Below, piece after piece: positions 34,532 to 43,842 of a stretch of DNA of 64,000 bases. Every line of letters begins with the position of its first letter. The first letter of the stretch is position 1. The DNA comes from SAR92 clade bacterium H921 (GTDB lineage Bacteria > Pseudomonadota > Gammaproteobacteria > Pseudomonadales > Porticoccaceae), in assembly GCA_025153755.1 (NCBI GenBank), contig JAOALD010000001.1, positions 806,001 to 870,000 on the forward strand, given 5' to 3'. Below the pieces are notes generated by a model that was not told the DNA's origin, did no database searches, and worked only from the letters and a program-made list of their open reading frames with translations. The translations under genes were made by a program, and so were the position numbers.

Positions 34532-36391
34532 ATGACAAAGCATATTTACACCTCACTACTAGGCTCAATAGCAATTTGTCTGAGCCTGTCAACGAACGGC
34601 ACCGATGCATTATCGACAGAGCAGAAACTGCTTTATTCCACGCCGGTGAGAGAGAGTATAACCAATCTCTACTGGGGGGATTTACATCTGCATTCGCAGC
34701 TTTCTGCTGATGCTTATATTATGCATACCCGCTTGACCAAGGATCAGGCTTTTAAGTTTGCCCGTGGGCAAATGGTAGAAGCAGATAATGGTATGCCAGC
34801 GCGACTACGTCGCCCGTTAGATTTTTTAGCCGTCACAGATCATGCGGAGTATCTGGGCATCTATGCGCAATTAGCAGTCAACGACCCGCGACTGCATAAA
34901 TGGAAGATGGGCATGGAATGGCAGGCCCTGATGAAACAGGGAGATACTAGAAGCCTGGCGCGAGCTTTCGCCGATGCGATTCAAATCAGCGAGGAACAAT
35001 ATTTAACGCCCGACAGTCTCCGCAGATCAATCTGGTCGGAAGCTTCGGCAGTGGCAGATAAATACAATGAACCGGGCCTGTTTACAGCTTTCGTGGGCTA
35101 TGAATGGACCTCTATGATTACCGGTGACAATCTACATCGGGTGGTTATCTACAAGGACGGCGCAGAGCTTGCTTCTCAGCACACTCCGTTTTCAGCTCAG
35201 CATAGCAATGATCCGGAGGATTTATGGGACGCCCTTGCAGACTATGAAAAGCAAACCGGGGGAGAGGTGATCGCTATTGCCCATAATGGCAATGTCAGCA
35301 ATGGACGTATGTTCTCGCCCAATCGGGAAAATGGATTGCCGCTAGATGAGTCCTATGCCCGCAAGCGGGCGCGCTGGGAGCCTGTCTATGAAACTACCCA
35401 AATCAAGGGGGATGGCGAGGCTCATCCGTTTCTGTCTCCCACAGATGAGTTTGCCGATTTTGAGACCTGGGATGAGGGTAACATTACTCTCGATACGCCT
35501 AAACAACCAGAGATGTTGCAGTATGAATACAGTCGCTCGGGACTCCGTGAGGGCCTAAGACATGAGGCCAATTTGGGTGCCAATCCGTTTAAATTTGGCC
35601 TGATTGGTAGCACTGATTCCCACACTGGTATGGCCACCACCTATGAGGACAATTTTTTCGGCAAGTTTGCCCATGATGAACCCTCGGTCGATCGCACAGA
35701 AAAACGTATGGCTGGTCAATTACAGAAGATTTGGCAGCTGGTGTCATCTGGCCTAACTGCCGCCTGGTCTGAAGAAAACACTCGGGAGTCGATTTTTGAA
35801 GCGATCAAGCGACGGGAGGTATATGCAACATCTGGGACTCGCATTCGGCTTCGCTTCTTCGGCGGCTGGGAGTTCACGCAGGCCGATGTGATGGACGCCG
35901 ACTTTGCCAGTATTGGTTATCGCAAAGGTGTGCCCATGGGAGGTGATTTAACTCGCAGTGAAAGCGCAGCACCAACCTTTATGGTAGCTGCGTCTAGAGA
36001 TCCAGATGGAGCTAACCTTGATCGTGTGCAAATTATTAAGGGCTGGCTCAATGCTAGTGGCGAGACCGAAGAAAAAATATTTGATGTAGCGCTGTCAGAT
36101 GGCCGCACAGCTAACTGGCTGACGGGAGATATTCCTGCAGTGGGAAATACCGTAGATGAGGAGAACGTCACCTATAGTAATAGTATCGGAGATGCAGAAC
36201 TGGCGGTAGTATGGACTGATCCAGAATTCGACCCAGAACAGCGAGCATTCTATTATGTAAGAGTTATTCAAATTCCTACGCCGCGCTGGACTGCCTATGA
36301 CGCCAAATATTTTGGTTCGGTTATAGACCCTCGCGCACCTAAGACGATCCAGGATCGCGCCTATTCATCTCCAATTTGGTATACCCCATGA
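34532..36391 (+). CDS. Exported DUF3604 protein (PHP-like metal hydrolase fold)
   Basis: A 619-residue protein with a signal peptide (TSLLGSIAICLSLS). DUF3604 features include YWGDLHLHSQLSADA and the long tail with REVYATSGTRIRLRFFGGWEF. The metal-binding pattern of the PHP superfamily is visible: HxH (H52, H54), TDH (H104), AHN (H251) and TDSH (H364). A phosphoesterase or other metal-dependent hydrolase activity is therefore plausible, though DUF3604 has no agreed function. ATG 34532 is preferred (GGAA 6 bases upstream) over the in-frame TTG 34520. Its stop overlaps the MDR gene by four bases. Confidence 0.88.
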   Translation: MTKHIYTSLLGSIAICLSLSTNGTDALSTEQKLLYSTPVRESITNLYWGDLHLHSQLSADAYIMHTRLTKDQAFKFARGQMVEADNGMPARLRRPLDFLAVTDHAEYLGIYAQLAVNDPRLHKWKMGMEWQALMKQGDTRSLARAFADAIQISEEQYLTPDSLRRSIWSEASAVADKYNEPGLFTAFVGYEWTSMITGDNLHRVVIYKDGAELASQHTPFSAQHSNDPEDLWDALADYEKQTGGEVIAIAHNGNVSNGRMFSPNRENGLPLDESYARKRARWEPVYETTQIKGDGEAHPFLSPTDEFADFETWDEGNITLDTPKQPEMLQYEYSRSGLREGLRHEANLGANPFKFGLIGSTDSHTGMATTYEDNFFGKFAHDEPSVDRTEKRMAGQLQKIWQLVSSGLTAAWSEENTRESIFEAIKRREVYATSGTRIRLRFFGGWEFTQADVMDADFASIGYRKGVPMGGDLTRSESAAPTFMVAASRDPDGANLDRVQIIKGWLNASGETEEKIFDVALSDGRTANWLTGDIPAVGNTVDEENVTYSNSIGDAELAVVWTDPEFDPEQRAFYYVRVIQIPTPRWTAYDAKYFGSVIDPRAPKTIQDRAYSSPIWYTP

Positions 36392-37401
36392 CAGCATTGA
36401 GTAACAGAAAGTGGACACTAGCTTCCAGACCTGAAACCACGGTAAGTGAAGAAAACTTTACCCTTGAAGTCGAGACCGTACGAGATTTGGCTGAAGGTGA
36501 GTTTCTGGTCAAGAATCACTATCTCGCCTTTGAGCCGGCACAGCGCGGTTGGCTCAATGATGTTCGCAGCTATTTACCTCCGGTAGCTATTGGTGAGGTT
36601 ATGCGGTCTGGTGCCGTCGGCGAGGTTATCGCCAGCAAACATAGTGATTTTGCCTTGGGTGATTTTGTACAGGGGACCTTTGGATGGCAGGAATATGCTA
36701 TTAGTGATGGTGCAGGGCTCTATCCGGTCACCAAAATAAATGCTGGCACACCTATTTCGTATCCTCTCCATATCTATGGTCTAACCGGCCTGACGGCGTA
36801 TTTTGGCTTTTTGGAAATTGGACGACCCAAGGCAGGAGACACGGTATTAGTGTCTGGTGCTGCGGGTGCCACAGGCTCCACTGTTGGGCAGATGGCCAAG
36901 CTTATGGGCTGTAAAGTGATCGGTATCGCTGGAGGTCAGGCTAAGTGTCAGTGGCTTATCGATGAACTGGGTTATGACGCTGTGATTGACTATAAATCGG
37001 AATCTGTCGCCGACAGATTACAAGAATTGTGCAACAACAGTGTCGATATATTTTTCGATAATGTGGGTGGTCCAATTCTCGATGAGGCGCTGGTCAATAT
37101 GGTCAACAATGGCCGCATTGTGCTGTGCGGAGGGATATCCAGTGGTTATCAGGTTAAAGAATTGCCACCTGGCCCAAAAAATTATATGCAATTAGTGATT
37201 CGCCGCTGCACGATGGAAGGCTTTATTGTGTTGGATTATGTGGAGCGCTACCCAGAGGCGAGAGAGCAGCTGCAGCAGTGGGTTGATGAGGGAAAGATCC
37301 TGGTAAAGGAACATGTTCTAGAGGGCATTGAACAATGCCCATCCGCCCTTGCCGGCCTTTTTGCCGGTCAAAATTTTGGCAAGCAACTGGTCAAAATATA
37401 A
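36388..37401 (+). CDS. Zinc-free MDR NADP-dependent oxidoreductase (PTGR/CurA-like)
   Basis: A 337-residue medium-chain reductase without zinc ligands, of the group that reduces alkenal/enone double bonds with NADPH. Visible are RGWLNDVRSYLPPVAIGEVMRSG near residue 55, GLTAYFGF, the Rossmann GAAGATGSTVGQ near residue 155 and the C-terminal GQNFGKQLVKI. The ATG overlaps the DUF3604 stop (ATGA). It is one of four paralogues in the window (also 51237, 55486, 60355), all sharing this N-terminal pattern. Confidence 0.9.
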   Translation: MTALSNRKWTLASRPETTVSEENFTLEVETVRDLAEGEFLVKNHYLAFEPAQRGWLNDVRSYLPPVAIGEVMRSGAVGEVIASKHSDFALGDFVQGTFGWQEYAISDGAGLYPVTKINAGTPISYPLHIYGLTGLTAYFGFLEIGRPKAGDTVLVSGAAGATGSTVGQMAKLMGCKVIGIAGGQAKCQWLIDELGYDAVIDYKSESVADRLQELCNNSVDIFFDNVGGPILDEALVNMVNNGRIVLCGGISSGYQVKELPPGPKNYMQLVIRRCTMEGFIVLDYVERYPEAREQLQQWVDEGKILVKEHVLEGIEQCPSALAGLFAGQNFGKQLVKI

Positions 37402-37447
37402 TAGTTGCTAGGCCTTTACGTTAAACGAAAAAATAGGAAGAGTAGCA

Positions 37448-38215
37448 ATGGCTGGTAGATTGGAAGGTAAGATAATTATAATCTTGGGTGCGTCCGATGA
37501 GCGTAGCATGGGAGCTGCAACGGCCCGTCTTTGTCATGCACAGGGCGCCAAGTTGGTATTGGCTGCGCGCAGACTTGATAAGGTGCAGGCGGTGGCGGAC
37601 AGCTTAGGTGCGCACGCAATGAGTTGCGATATTACTGATGAACAGCAGCTAGCGGCGCTGGCGGATGCCGCAGTGTCTGAGTACGGTAAACTAGATGGCG
37701 CGATTAATTTTGCAGGTATTGAAACCTCATCTCCCATTGCCGATATTAGTCGCGAGGTATTACAGGAAAACTGTGATGTGCACTTAATTGGTACAACGTT
37801 ATTTATCAAGCATATGACTGCGCGTATGAGTGATGGTGGCTCGGTAGTTACAACCTCCTCCCAGACGGCTCAACTAGCACCTCCAGGCCTTGCTGCCTAT
37901 GCCGGCACCAAGAGTGGGGCAGACCATATAGTTCGCATAGCGGCGGTAGAATACGGTGCGCAGAATATTAGGGTTAACTCCCTGGCACCGGGCTTTACTC
38001 CTAGTGCGATGACTGAAGGCTTTCTTAGCATACCTAATATTGAACAGGCGTTTATCAAGGAGATTCCTATGGGTAGGCTGCCCTCCACTGATGATATGGC
38101 CAATGCAGCACTTTGGCTACTGTCGGATGAGTCATTTATGACTGGCAGAATATTAGATATTTCCGGGGGCCAAACATTGCGCCGTATTCCCACGGCTACG
38201 GAGATGGGATTCTGA
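37448..38215 (+). CDS. SDR family oxidoreductase (divergent cofactor motif)
   Basis: A 255-residue SDR. The cofactor loop reads LGASDERSMGAA rather than TGxxxGIG, and NAG is replaced by NFAGIE. Catalytic Y151/K155 (YAGTK) are intact. The C-terminal tail (SDESFMTGRILDISGGQTLRRIPTATEMGF) is shared with the deleted SDR at 27851, so the two are a pair at either end of the operon. AGGAAGAG precedes the ATG. It is the last gene before a strong terminator. Confidence 0.88.
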   Translation: MAGRLEGKIIIILGASDERSMGAATARLCHAQGAKLVLAARRLDKVQAVADSLGAHAMSCDITDEQQLAALADAAVSEYGKLDGAINFAGIETSSPIADISREVLQENCDVHLIGTTLFIKHMTARMSDGGSVVTTSSQTAQLAPPGLAAYAGTKSGADHIVRIAAVEYGAQNIRVNSLAPGFTPSAMTEGFLSIPNIEQAFIKEIPMGRLPSTDDMANAALWLLSDESFMTGRILDISGGQTLRRIPTATEMGF

Positions 38216-38246
38216 TGTAAGACTATTAGAGCCGTGAAGTAAGAAC

Positions 38247-38274
38247 AAGCCGCTGTTATATGCGGCTTTTTTTT
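38247..38274 (+). terminator. Rho-independent terminator of the SDR-Rieske operon
   Basis: AAGCCGC (38247-38253) and GCGGCTT (38262-38268) form a 7-bp stem with an 8-base loop, followed by eight T (38267-38274). It lies 31 bases after the last SDR stop and closes the ten-gene operon. Confidence 0.92.
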
Positions 38275-38311
38275 GCCTGTCATTTATTTTTAGGCTCAGT
38301 TGGTTGCCCAT

Positions 38312-38346
38312 AAAAAAGGCGGTTGAACTTATGTTCAACCGCCTTT
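38312..38346 (-). terminator. Rho-independent terminator of the TonB receptor gene
   Basis: A 14-bp perfect stem, AAAGGCGGTTGAAC (38315-38328) with GTTCAACCGCCTTT (38333-38346), and a 4-base loop. On the minus strand it is followed by a T run (complement of the A run from 38312). It ends 24 bases past the receptor stop and sits beside the opposing operon terminator. Confidence 0.92.
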
Positions 38347-38369
38347 GGGAGTTGCTAAAGTTCAGATTT

Positions 38370-40595
38370 TTAGAACTCATATCCTACAGTTACACCCATC
38401 TGGCGACGGGGAACCAGCTCTGCCCAAGCGAATGAACCAGCATCATATCTGCGGCCAACTCGGTTGCCATCTTCCAGCACATCGGTGCCGTACACTCGAA
38501 GTTTGAGTGTTCCGTTAGACAACTCTTTCATAAACGTGGCAGATATATCCAGAGTTTCAAAGCTTTCAATTGTTACTTCTGGCCCAGTTACAGGATCATA
38601 GGTAGACCAATCAGCCTGAGTCTCTACTTCATCTTTATGACTGAAGCCAACATTGATAGTCAATGTTCCGCCAGCGCGATCAGAGGTATGCTCTGCACCC
38701 AGATAAGCAGTTAGGTCTGGGGCGTACAAAAGACGCGCTTTGTCAGAGATATCAACACCGTTGTAGTTATACTCATCGTAGTCCGCATCAAGCGTGCCAA
38801 ATGAAGCGCGAAGGGTAAGCGCGTCTGTAGGCATGTATGTGCCTTCAAACTCGATGCCGCTCATAGATACTTCACCGGCATTACGCACAAAGGAGCAGGT
38901 CACACTACCTGCGTCGTTTTGCTCTTTGTCACAGTCTGCATCTGACGCTGGAACAATCACGGTAGTTTGCTTATCGGTGTACTCAGAATTAAAGTAAGTA
39001 ATATTAATTTGCGAGTTATCTGTTGGATTACTGCGCATGCCTAGTTCAATACTGGCTACTTCTTCGGACTTGAAGGGCAGATTTTCTAATGGTGTAATGC
39101 CTCGGTTGAAGAAACCACCACTGCGATAACCTGTTGAGTAAGACGCATAAACCATCCCTGTCTCGATCTCACGTTGTAGCACCACACGGAATGAGGTGTT
39201 GTTATCTTTGAAGGTAGGGTTAGCCGAATTTAGTAGATCGGCAGCTACGTAGCTATTTGCCAGTCGTGCGGCATTACCTGAAACCATTGGGTAGGAACGG
39301 GTATCTAGCTCTTTCTCTTCTTCAGTGTAGCGAGCACCAAGAGTGAATGACCAGAGGTCATTGATTTCATAGCTCATTTCACCAAACACTGCGGTGCTAT
39401 CTAAGTAATGTAATGCGGTGAAGTTCTGGATTGGTCCTGAGGTGATATAGGAGTCAGCTTCCATACTGTAGAGGCCAGCAACAAAGTTCATTGGGCCGTC
39501 AAGGTCAGAAGTCAACTGCAGTTCGTGTGAGGTTTGCTTAAAGTTTTGATCACGATCAACTGGGAAAAACACACCGCCCAGAACATCTGGTCCAAGACCC
39601 CAAGACGCTTCACGAACTACTTCATCATAATCCATGATTCCCATAATGTACTTGATTTGGAAGTTGTCAGTATCGTGAGTCACTTTAAGAGTCGTGTTCT
39701 CACCCTCCAAGGTGGCAGTCAGAGGGAGAAACTGAGGAGAGGTCTTCCAGTCATTTGCTTCTGAATTAATAGCACCCTGATTACCTAATGCCTCGAAACC
39801 AACAAAAACATTATCTGGAGCAGTGGTGTTGTGGTCATAATCATCAAAAGTAAGCACTGCAGATGTGTTCTCGGAGAAGTTATATTTTACAGCGATGCTC
39901 ATAGTCTCTGAATCTTTCATTGAGCGGCGAGCATTCAATGAAGTGTTGTAAACATGGGAGTCGGACTCTAGGCTTTTAAATGAGAGCTTGATGCCGCCGT
40001 TATCACCCAGAGGCATATTGATAACCCCTTTGATATCAGTCATGTCTTCATCGCCGGCTGTAGCCTCTAACTTCGCACCGAACTCACCGGTTGGCTCTGT
40101 TCTTTGAACGCTGATAACACCACCAATAGTGTTGCGACCGAAAAGTGTGCCCTGAGGGCCACGAAGAACTTCAACGGAATCTACATCGAAAAGATCAAAG
40201 ACGCCGCCTGAGTTACTGGCCAGAAACACACCATCAATAGCAACACCGACGGTCGGCTCGATTGACTTTTCGATATCGTCGTAGCTCATACCACGGATTG
40301 AGGCACTTAGTGACTCAGAACCGATCGCGGTTTCATGGAGTTCCACATTAGGTACCATTTTACCTAACTCAAGGGAGCTAGTAATTGAGCCGCGCTCTAG
40401 CTGCCCTGGGCTCAGTGCCGATACAGCAACGGGTACGTCTTGAATCGATTCTTGACGTTTTCGAGCGGTAACCACAACTTCTTCGAGACTTGCGGACTCT
40501 TGTTGAGCAATCGCGCCTCCTGCGTACAGGGGCAGGATGCTGAGCGAAATTACTGCTGGAAGTAGCTGTTTTTTATATTTATTTTGAAATTTCAT
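38370..40595 (-). CDS. TonB-dependent outer-membrane receptor
   Basis: A 741-residue outer-membrane transporter. A signal peptide (about 1-30, ending AGGAIAQ) precedes a TonB-box-like ASLEEVVVTARKR and the plug domain with IQDVPVAVSALS, SIRGMSYDD and VEVLRGPQGTLFGRNTIGG (about 130-150). The 22-strand barrel ends in aromatic Phe (GVTVGYEF). The plug style is that of the large receptor class used by marine and sphingomonad catabolic clusters, not a clear siderophore or B12 type. It is divergent from the acyl-CoA ligase over 321 bases and likely imports the substrate of this island. Confidence 0.93.
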   Translation of the reverse strand: MKFQNKYKKQLLPAVISLSILPLYAGGAIAQQESASLEEVVVTARKRQESIQDVPVAVSALSPGQLERGSITSSLELGKMVPNVELHETAIGSESLSASIRGMSYDDIEKSIEPTVGVAIDGVFLASNSGGVFDLFDVDSVEVLRGPQGTLFGRNTIGGVISVQRTEPTGEFGAKLEATAGDEDMTDIKGVINMPLGDNGGIKLSFKSLESDSHVYNTSLNARRSMKDSETMSIAVKYNFSENTSAVLTFDDYDHNTTAPDNVFVGFEALGNQGAINSEANDWKTSPQFLPLTATLEGENTTLKVTHDTDNFQIKYIMGIMDYDEVVREASWGLGPDVLGGVFFPVDRDQNFKQTSHELQLTSDLDGPMNFVAGLYSMEADSYITSGPIQNFTALHYLDSTAVFGEMSYEINDLWSFTLGARYTEEEKELDTRSYPMVSGNAARLANSYVAADLLNSANPTFKDNNTSFRVVLQREIETGMVYASYSTGYRSGGFFNRGITPLENLPFKSEEVASIELGMRSNPTDNSQINITYFNSEYTDKQTTVIVPASDADCDKEQNDAGSVTCSFVRNAGEVSMSGIEFEGTYMPTDALTLRASFGTLDADYDEYNYNGVDISDKARLLYAPDLTAYLGAEHTSDRAGGTLTINVGFSHKDEVETQADWSTYDPVTGPEVTIESFETLDISATFMKELSNGTLKLRVYGTDVLEDGNRVGRRYDAGSFAWAELVPRRQMGVTVGYEF

Positions 40596-40751
40596 TTTTA
40601 TATACCCTCAGGATATGGTTATATTTTTAGCGCTGATGCAGATGAAACACTAGTAGATGCGCATGCAGTGCTCTCCCCTTATAGCAGCCAACAAAAAACA
40701 AACGAGATGGCTTTTTATCTAAACTGCTTAAATATAACCCTACAAATGTCA

Positions 40752-40762
40752 AAGTTCAACTT
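40752..40762. promoter_or_regulatory. AAGTT-C-AACTT inverted repeat (second operator-like site)
   Basis: Five-base arms AAGTT and AACTT around one base. The same arms form the core of the perfect palindrome at 40806-40823, suggesting two sites for one dimeric regulator in the divergent promoter region. Confidence 0.45.
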
Positions 40763-40805
40763 ATTTCATGAGGCTAATAAACAATCAAGGTTGTATGTTT
40801 TATAG

Positions 40806-40823
40806 ATTTAAGTTAACTTAAAT
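40806..40823. promoter_or_regulatory. Perfect 18-base palindrome, probable operator
   Basis: ATTTAAGTTAACTTAAAT is fully self-complementary over 18 bases with no spacer. It lies between the divergent receptor and ligase genes, 93 bases before the ligase ATG. Such a site fits a dimeric TetR, GntR or MarR-type repressor controlling uptake and activation together. No gene for the binding protein is adjacent. Confidence 0.7.
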
Positions 40824-40916
40824 AGCAATCATCTGCGCTGTGATCTTGTCTTGATCAAAACTTTGCTCGGGGCCGGCATCACAGGTAAAAAGTACAATCC
40901 TCAGTTAGGATAACTA

Positions 40917-42494
40917 ATGGTACTAAGTACTAAAAATTTGGCTGATCATGCTCTGCATAAAGCGAGCGCCGCGCCAGACGCCGTTGCGATCTATTTAGAA
41001 GACGGCGCGCATATCCATTTTGGCAGTATCTTTGATGAGGCAATGGCCTTGGCGGCATCAATGGTGGATCTAGGTCTCAGGGCCGGGGATGTTATTAGTT
41101 TTCAGCTCCCCAACTGGCGCGAGGCAGTTGCAGTTGATATAGCTGCTGTATGGCTTGGGCTGGTGGTCAACCCGGTAATACCAATATACAGAGACCATGA
41201 ATTGGCTTTTATTCTGGCCGATAGCGGTAGCCGGTGCCTATTTATCCCGGGTGTCTATCGCGGCCATGATTTCCCCGAGATGATTGAGCGTTTAAAGCCT
41301 GATTTGCCTGCTTTACAGCATGTTATTTCAGTGCGCCATAATGATGCCAGTGGAGCCGTGCTGAGCTATGAAAACTTGGTTCAACAGCGGGGCTGCCCAA
41401 TACCGGATAAACAGCCCACAGATATGCAGGCGTTAAAGGTAATTATGTATACCTCCGGTACCACAGGTCGTGCAAAAGCAGTGCGTCATTCCCATCAATC
41501 TCTGGCTCGAGCCATAGACAATGGTGTTGAAGCTTGGGGGCTGGGTGCTCAGGATGTCATGCTGATGCCTTCACCGGTTACCCATATTACCGGTTTTGCC
41601 AATGGTATTGAGCAGGCCTTTATCAGCGACTGTAAAACTGCCTTTATGGAGCGTTGGGATGCTGACAATGCTGTTTCTTATATAGAAAAGGTCGGAGCAA
41701 CTAGCTGTATCAGTGCCACACCTTTTTTACAGGAACTGGTGGAGACGGCTAAAAAGCATTCTCTAGATTTGCCATCTCTGCGCATTTTTGCCTGCGGTGG
41801 CGCCTCTGTGCCGCCAAATTTGATCATCGATACCCATAGCGCTCTGGCGAACTGCCGAGCATTTAGAGTTTATGGCTGCACCGAAGCACCATTAATTACA
41901 GTGGGGTTTGTAAAGCCTGAAGAAGAAATGCTGGCCGCCACAACCGATGGTCGAATTAATAATTGGGATGTGATTATTGCTGATGATAATGGCAACCCAC
42001 TAGCCCAAGGGTTGGATGGAGAAATCTTGGTCAAAGGTCCAGCTATGATGATCGGCTATGGTGAAGAGGCACAAACCAAGCAGGCAATTGATGATGGCGG
42101 TTATTTTCGTACAGGCGATATAGGCCATATTACAACTCAGGGTGCCATTGTGATCACTGATCGCAAGAAAGATATCATTATCCGTGGTGGCGAAAATATT
42201 TCCGCCCGGGAAATTGAAAATGTGTTGTATCAGCATCCGCTGATCTCGGAGGCCGCAGTGGTGGCAATGCCCCATGAGCGACTGGGCGAGGGGGTCTGTG
42301 TATTTATCGTCACTCTGAATTCAGCGCCGTTAGACCTCGCTGAGTTGCAGCCCTTCTTGGAGCGGGCGGGGTTGGCTAAACAAAAATGGCCTCAGCGACT
42401 AGAGTTGCGCGATGAATTGCAAAAGACAGCATCGGGTAAGGTGCGCAAGGATGTGTTGCGACAGGCGGTGAAAGCGGCGATTGAGCGTGAGTAG
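40917..42494 (+). CDS. Acyl-CoA synthetase (class I adenylate-forming)
   Basis: ATP-dependent CoA ligase of 525 residues. It has the AMP/P-loop motif MYTSGTTGRAKAV (about 177-189), YGCTEAPLITVG (about 320), the hinge TDRKKDIIIRGGENISARE and the C-terminal catalytic lysine in KTASGKVRKD (K508). It should activate a carboxylic acid substrate to its CoA thioester in the cytoplasm. AGGATAA precedes the ATG. It is divergent from the TonB receptor and heads the genes running to the P450 at 47807. Confidence 0.92.
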   Translation: MVLSTKNLADHALHKASAAPDAVAIYLEDGAHIHFGSIFDEAMALAASMVDLGLRAGDVISFQLPNWREAVAVDIAAVWLGLVVNPVIPIYRDHELAFILADSGSRCLFIPGVYRGHDFPEMIERLKPDLPALQHVISVRHNDASGAVLSYENLVQQRGCPIPDKQPTDMQALKVIMYTSGTTGRAKAVRHSHQSLARAIDNGVEAWGLGAQDVMLMPSPVTHITGFANGIEQAFISDCKTAFMERWDADNAVSYIEKVGATSCISATPFLQELVETAKKHSLDLPSLRIFACGGASVPPNLIIDTHSALANCRAFRVYGCTEAPLITVGFVKPEEEMLAATTDGRINNWDVIIADDNGNPLAQGLDGEILVKGPAMMIGYGEEAQTKQAIDDGGYFRTGDIGHITTQGAIVITDRKKDIIIRGGENISAREIENVLYQHPLISEAAVVAMPHERLGEGVCVFIVTLNSAPLDLAELQPFLERAGLAKQKWPQRLELRDELQKTASGKVRKDVLRQAVKAAIERE

Positions 42495-42627
42495 CCATAA
42501 CCAACTCCGCAAACGATAGGGTCAGTATCTGTGGTATTTCGTTGCAATAATTTTTCATTAACCCTACACTAAAAAACAATTCTGTTTGTTTATGTTGTGA
42601 CGGCAAATTTCTCAACTGAGATAAATT

Positions 42628-43815
42628 ATGACTGATAATGTATTCCGCGAAGAAGTCAGGGCCTTTTTAGACGAGTCTCTATCGCCCGATATTAAGCGCG
42701 CTGGTGAACTCATGACTAGCGTCTTTGCGGACTTTGAAGCCACTATGAAATGGCACCGAATTCTCCACGCTAAGGGCTGGATAGCACCAGACTGGCCTGA
42801 GGAACATGGCGGCACTGGTTGGACATTAAATCAGCGCTATATCTTTCAGGAAGAGTGCAAGCTCGCTAATGCCCCAGCCTTTCCCGCTATGGGCCTGCAG
42901 ATGCTTGGCCCGATGCTTATGCACCATGGTACCGCCGAACAGAAAGACTATTATCTGCCGAGGATACTCTCGGGCGAAGATATGTGGTGCCAGGGTTATT
43001 CTGAACCAGGTGCAGGGTCTGACCTTGCCTCACTGATTACCTCGGCTGTCCGTGATGGTGACGACTATCTTATTAACGGGTCTAAAATCTGGACTAGCTA
43101 TGCCCATCATTCCAATATGATTTTCTGTCTGGTTAGAACCTCAAAAGAAGGGCGACCTCAGGCGGGGATCAGTTTTATTCTGGTGGATATGGCTACAGAG
43201 GGTTTAAAGGTTGAGCCTATTGTTGGATTGGACGGCACGGTCGAGCAATGTCAGGTGTTCTTTGACAATGTGCGTGTCCCCGTAGGCAACCTTCTCGGCG
43301 CTGAAAATCAGGGCTGGGATGTGGCCAAGTCACTACTTGAATTTGAGCGGGGCGGCCACAATTTCACCATCGACCATAAAAAACAAATGGCTAAGATCGT
43401 CCAGCAGGCAGCTTCTCAGCGGGATTCCGATAATCGACCATGGAAAGACAATCCGGTATTTTCAGCCAAACTGGCAGATGTGGCCGTGGACGCTCTGGCT
43501 CTGGAATTTACCGAGTTGCGGGTTAAAGGTGCATTTGAAGCGGGCGGTAATGCCGGTGCGCTGTCTTCTCTGACCAAGGTAATGGGTACTGAGATCGGCC
43601 AGCGTTTTAACGAATTAAGTGTAGAAATAATGGGTGAACATACTCTGGTTAAACAGCTTGATGCATTGCAGCCAGATTACAAGGGTGGCTCTATTGGTCC
43701 TGACTGCGGGCTCACAACAATGGCGGAATATATTAATAATCGCGCCTCAACTATTTATGGCGGCTCGGCAGAAATCCAAAGGGATATTATTGCCAAGCGT
43801 GTTTTACGCCTGTAA
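42628..43815 (+). CDS. Acyl-CoA dehydrogenase, first of an adjacent pair
   Basis: A 395-residue ACAD. It has GYSEPGAGSDLASL (about 126-139, FAD/substrate loop), a central VDMATEGLKVEPIVGLDG and the C-terminal IYGGSAEIQRDIIAKRVL where FAD contacts normally lie. It belongs to the medium-length FadE group used for bulky CoA esters. The next ACAD starts 27 bases later, so the pair may form a mixed oligomer. The 133-base gap after the ligase may hold a separate promoter; AAACAATTCTGTTTG occurs there. Confidence 0.92.
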   Translation: MTDNVFREEVRAFLDESLSPDIKRAGELMTSVFADFEATMKWHRILHAKGWIAPDWPEEHGGTGWTLNQRYIFQEECKLANAPAFPAMGLQMLGPMLMHHGTAEQKDYYLPRILSGEDMWCQGYSEPGAGSDLASLITSAVRDGDDYLINGSKIWTSYAHHSNMIFCLVRTSKEGRPQAGISFILVDMATEGLKVEPIVGLDGTVEQCQVFFDNVRVPVGNLLGAENQGWDVAKSLLEFERGGHNFTIDHKKQMAKIVQQAASQRDSDNRPWKDNPVFSAKLADVAVDALALEFTELRVKGAFEAGGNAGALSSLTKVMGTEIGQRFNELSVEIMGEHTLVKQLDALQPDYKGGSIGPDCGLTTMAEYINNRASTIYGGSAEIQRDIIAKRVLRL

Positions 43816-43842
43816 CCACATCCTCACTGAGTAGTAATTTGT

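Larger units (their letters stand above)
40596..40916. other. Divergent control region, TonB receptor / acyl-CoA ligase
   Basis: 321 bases without a supported gene. It contains two AAGTT/AACTT inverted sites: a perfect 18-base palindrome at 40806-40823 and an 11-base site at 40752-40762, with centres about 57 bases apart. A TTGATCAA palindrome is also present near 40852. It must hold promoters for both flanking genes. Confidence 0.7.
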
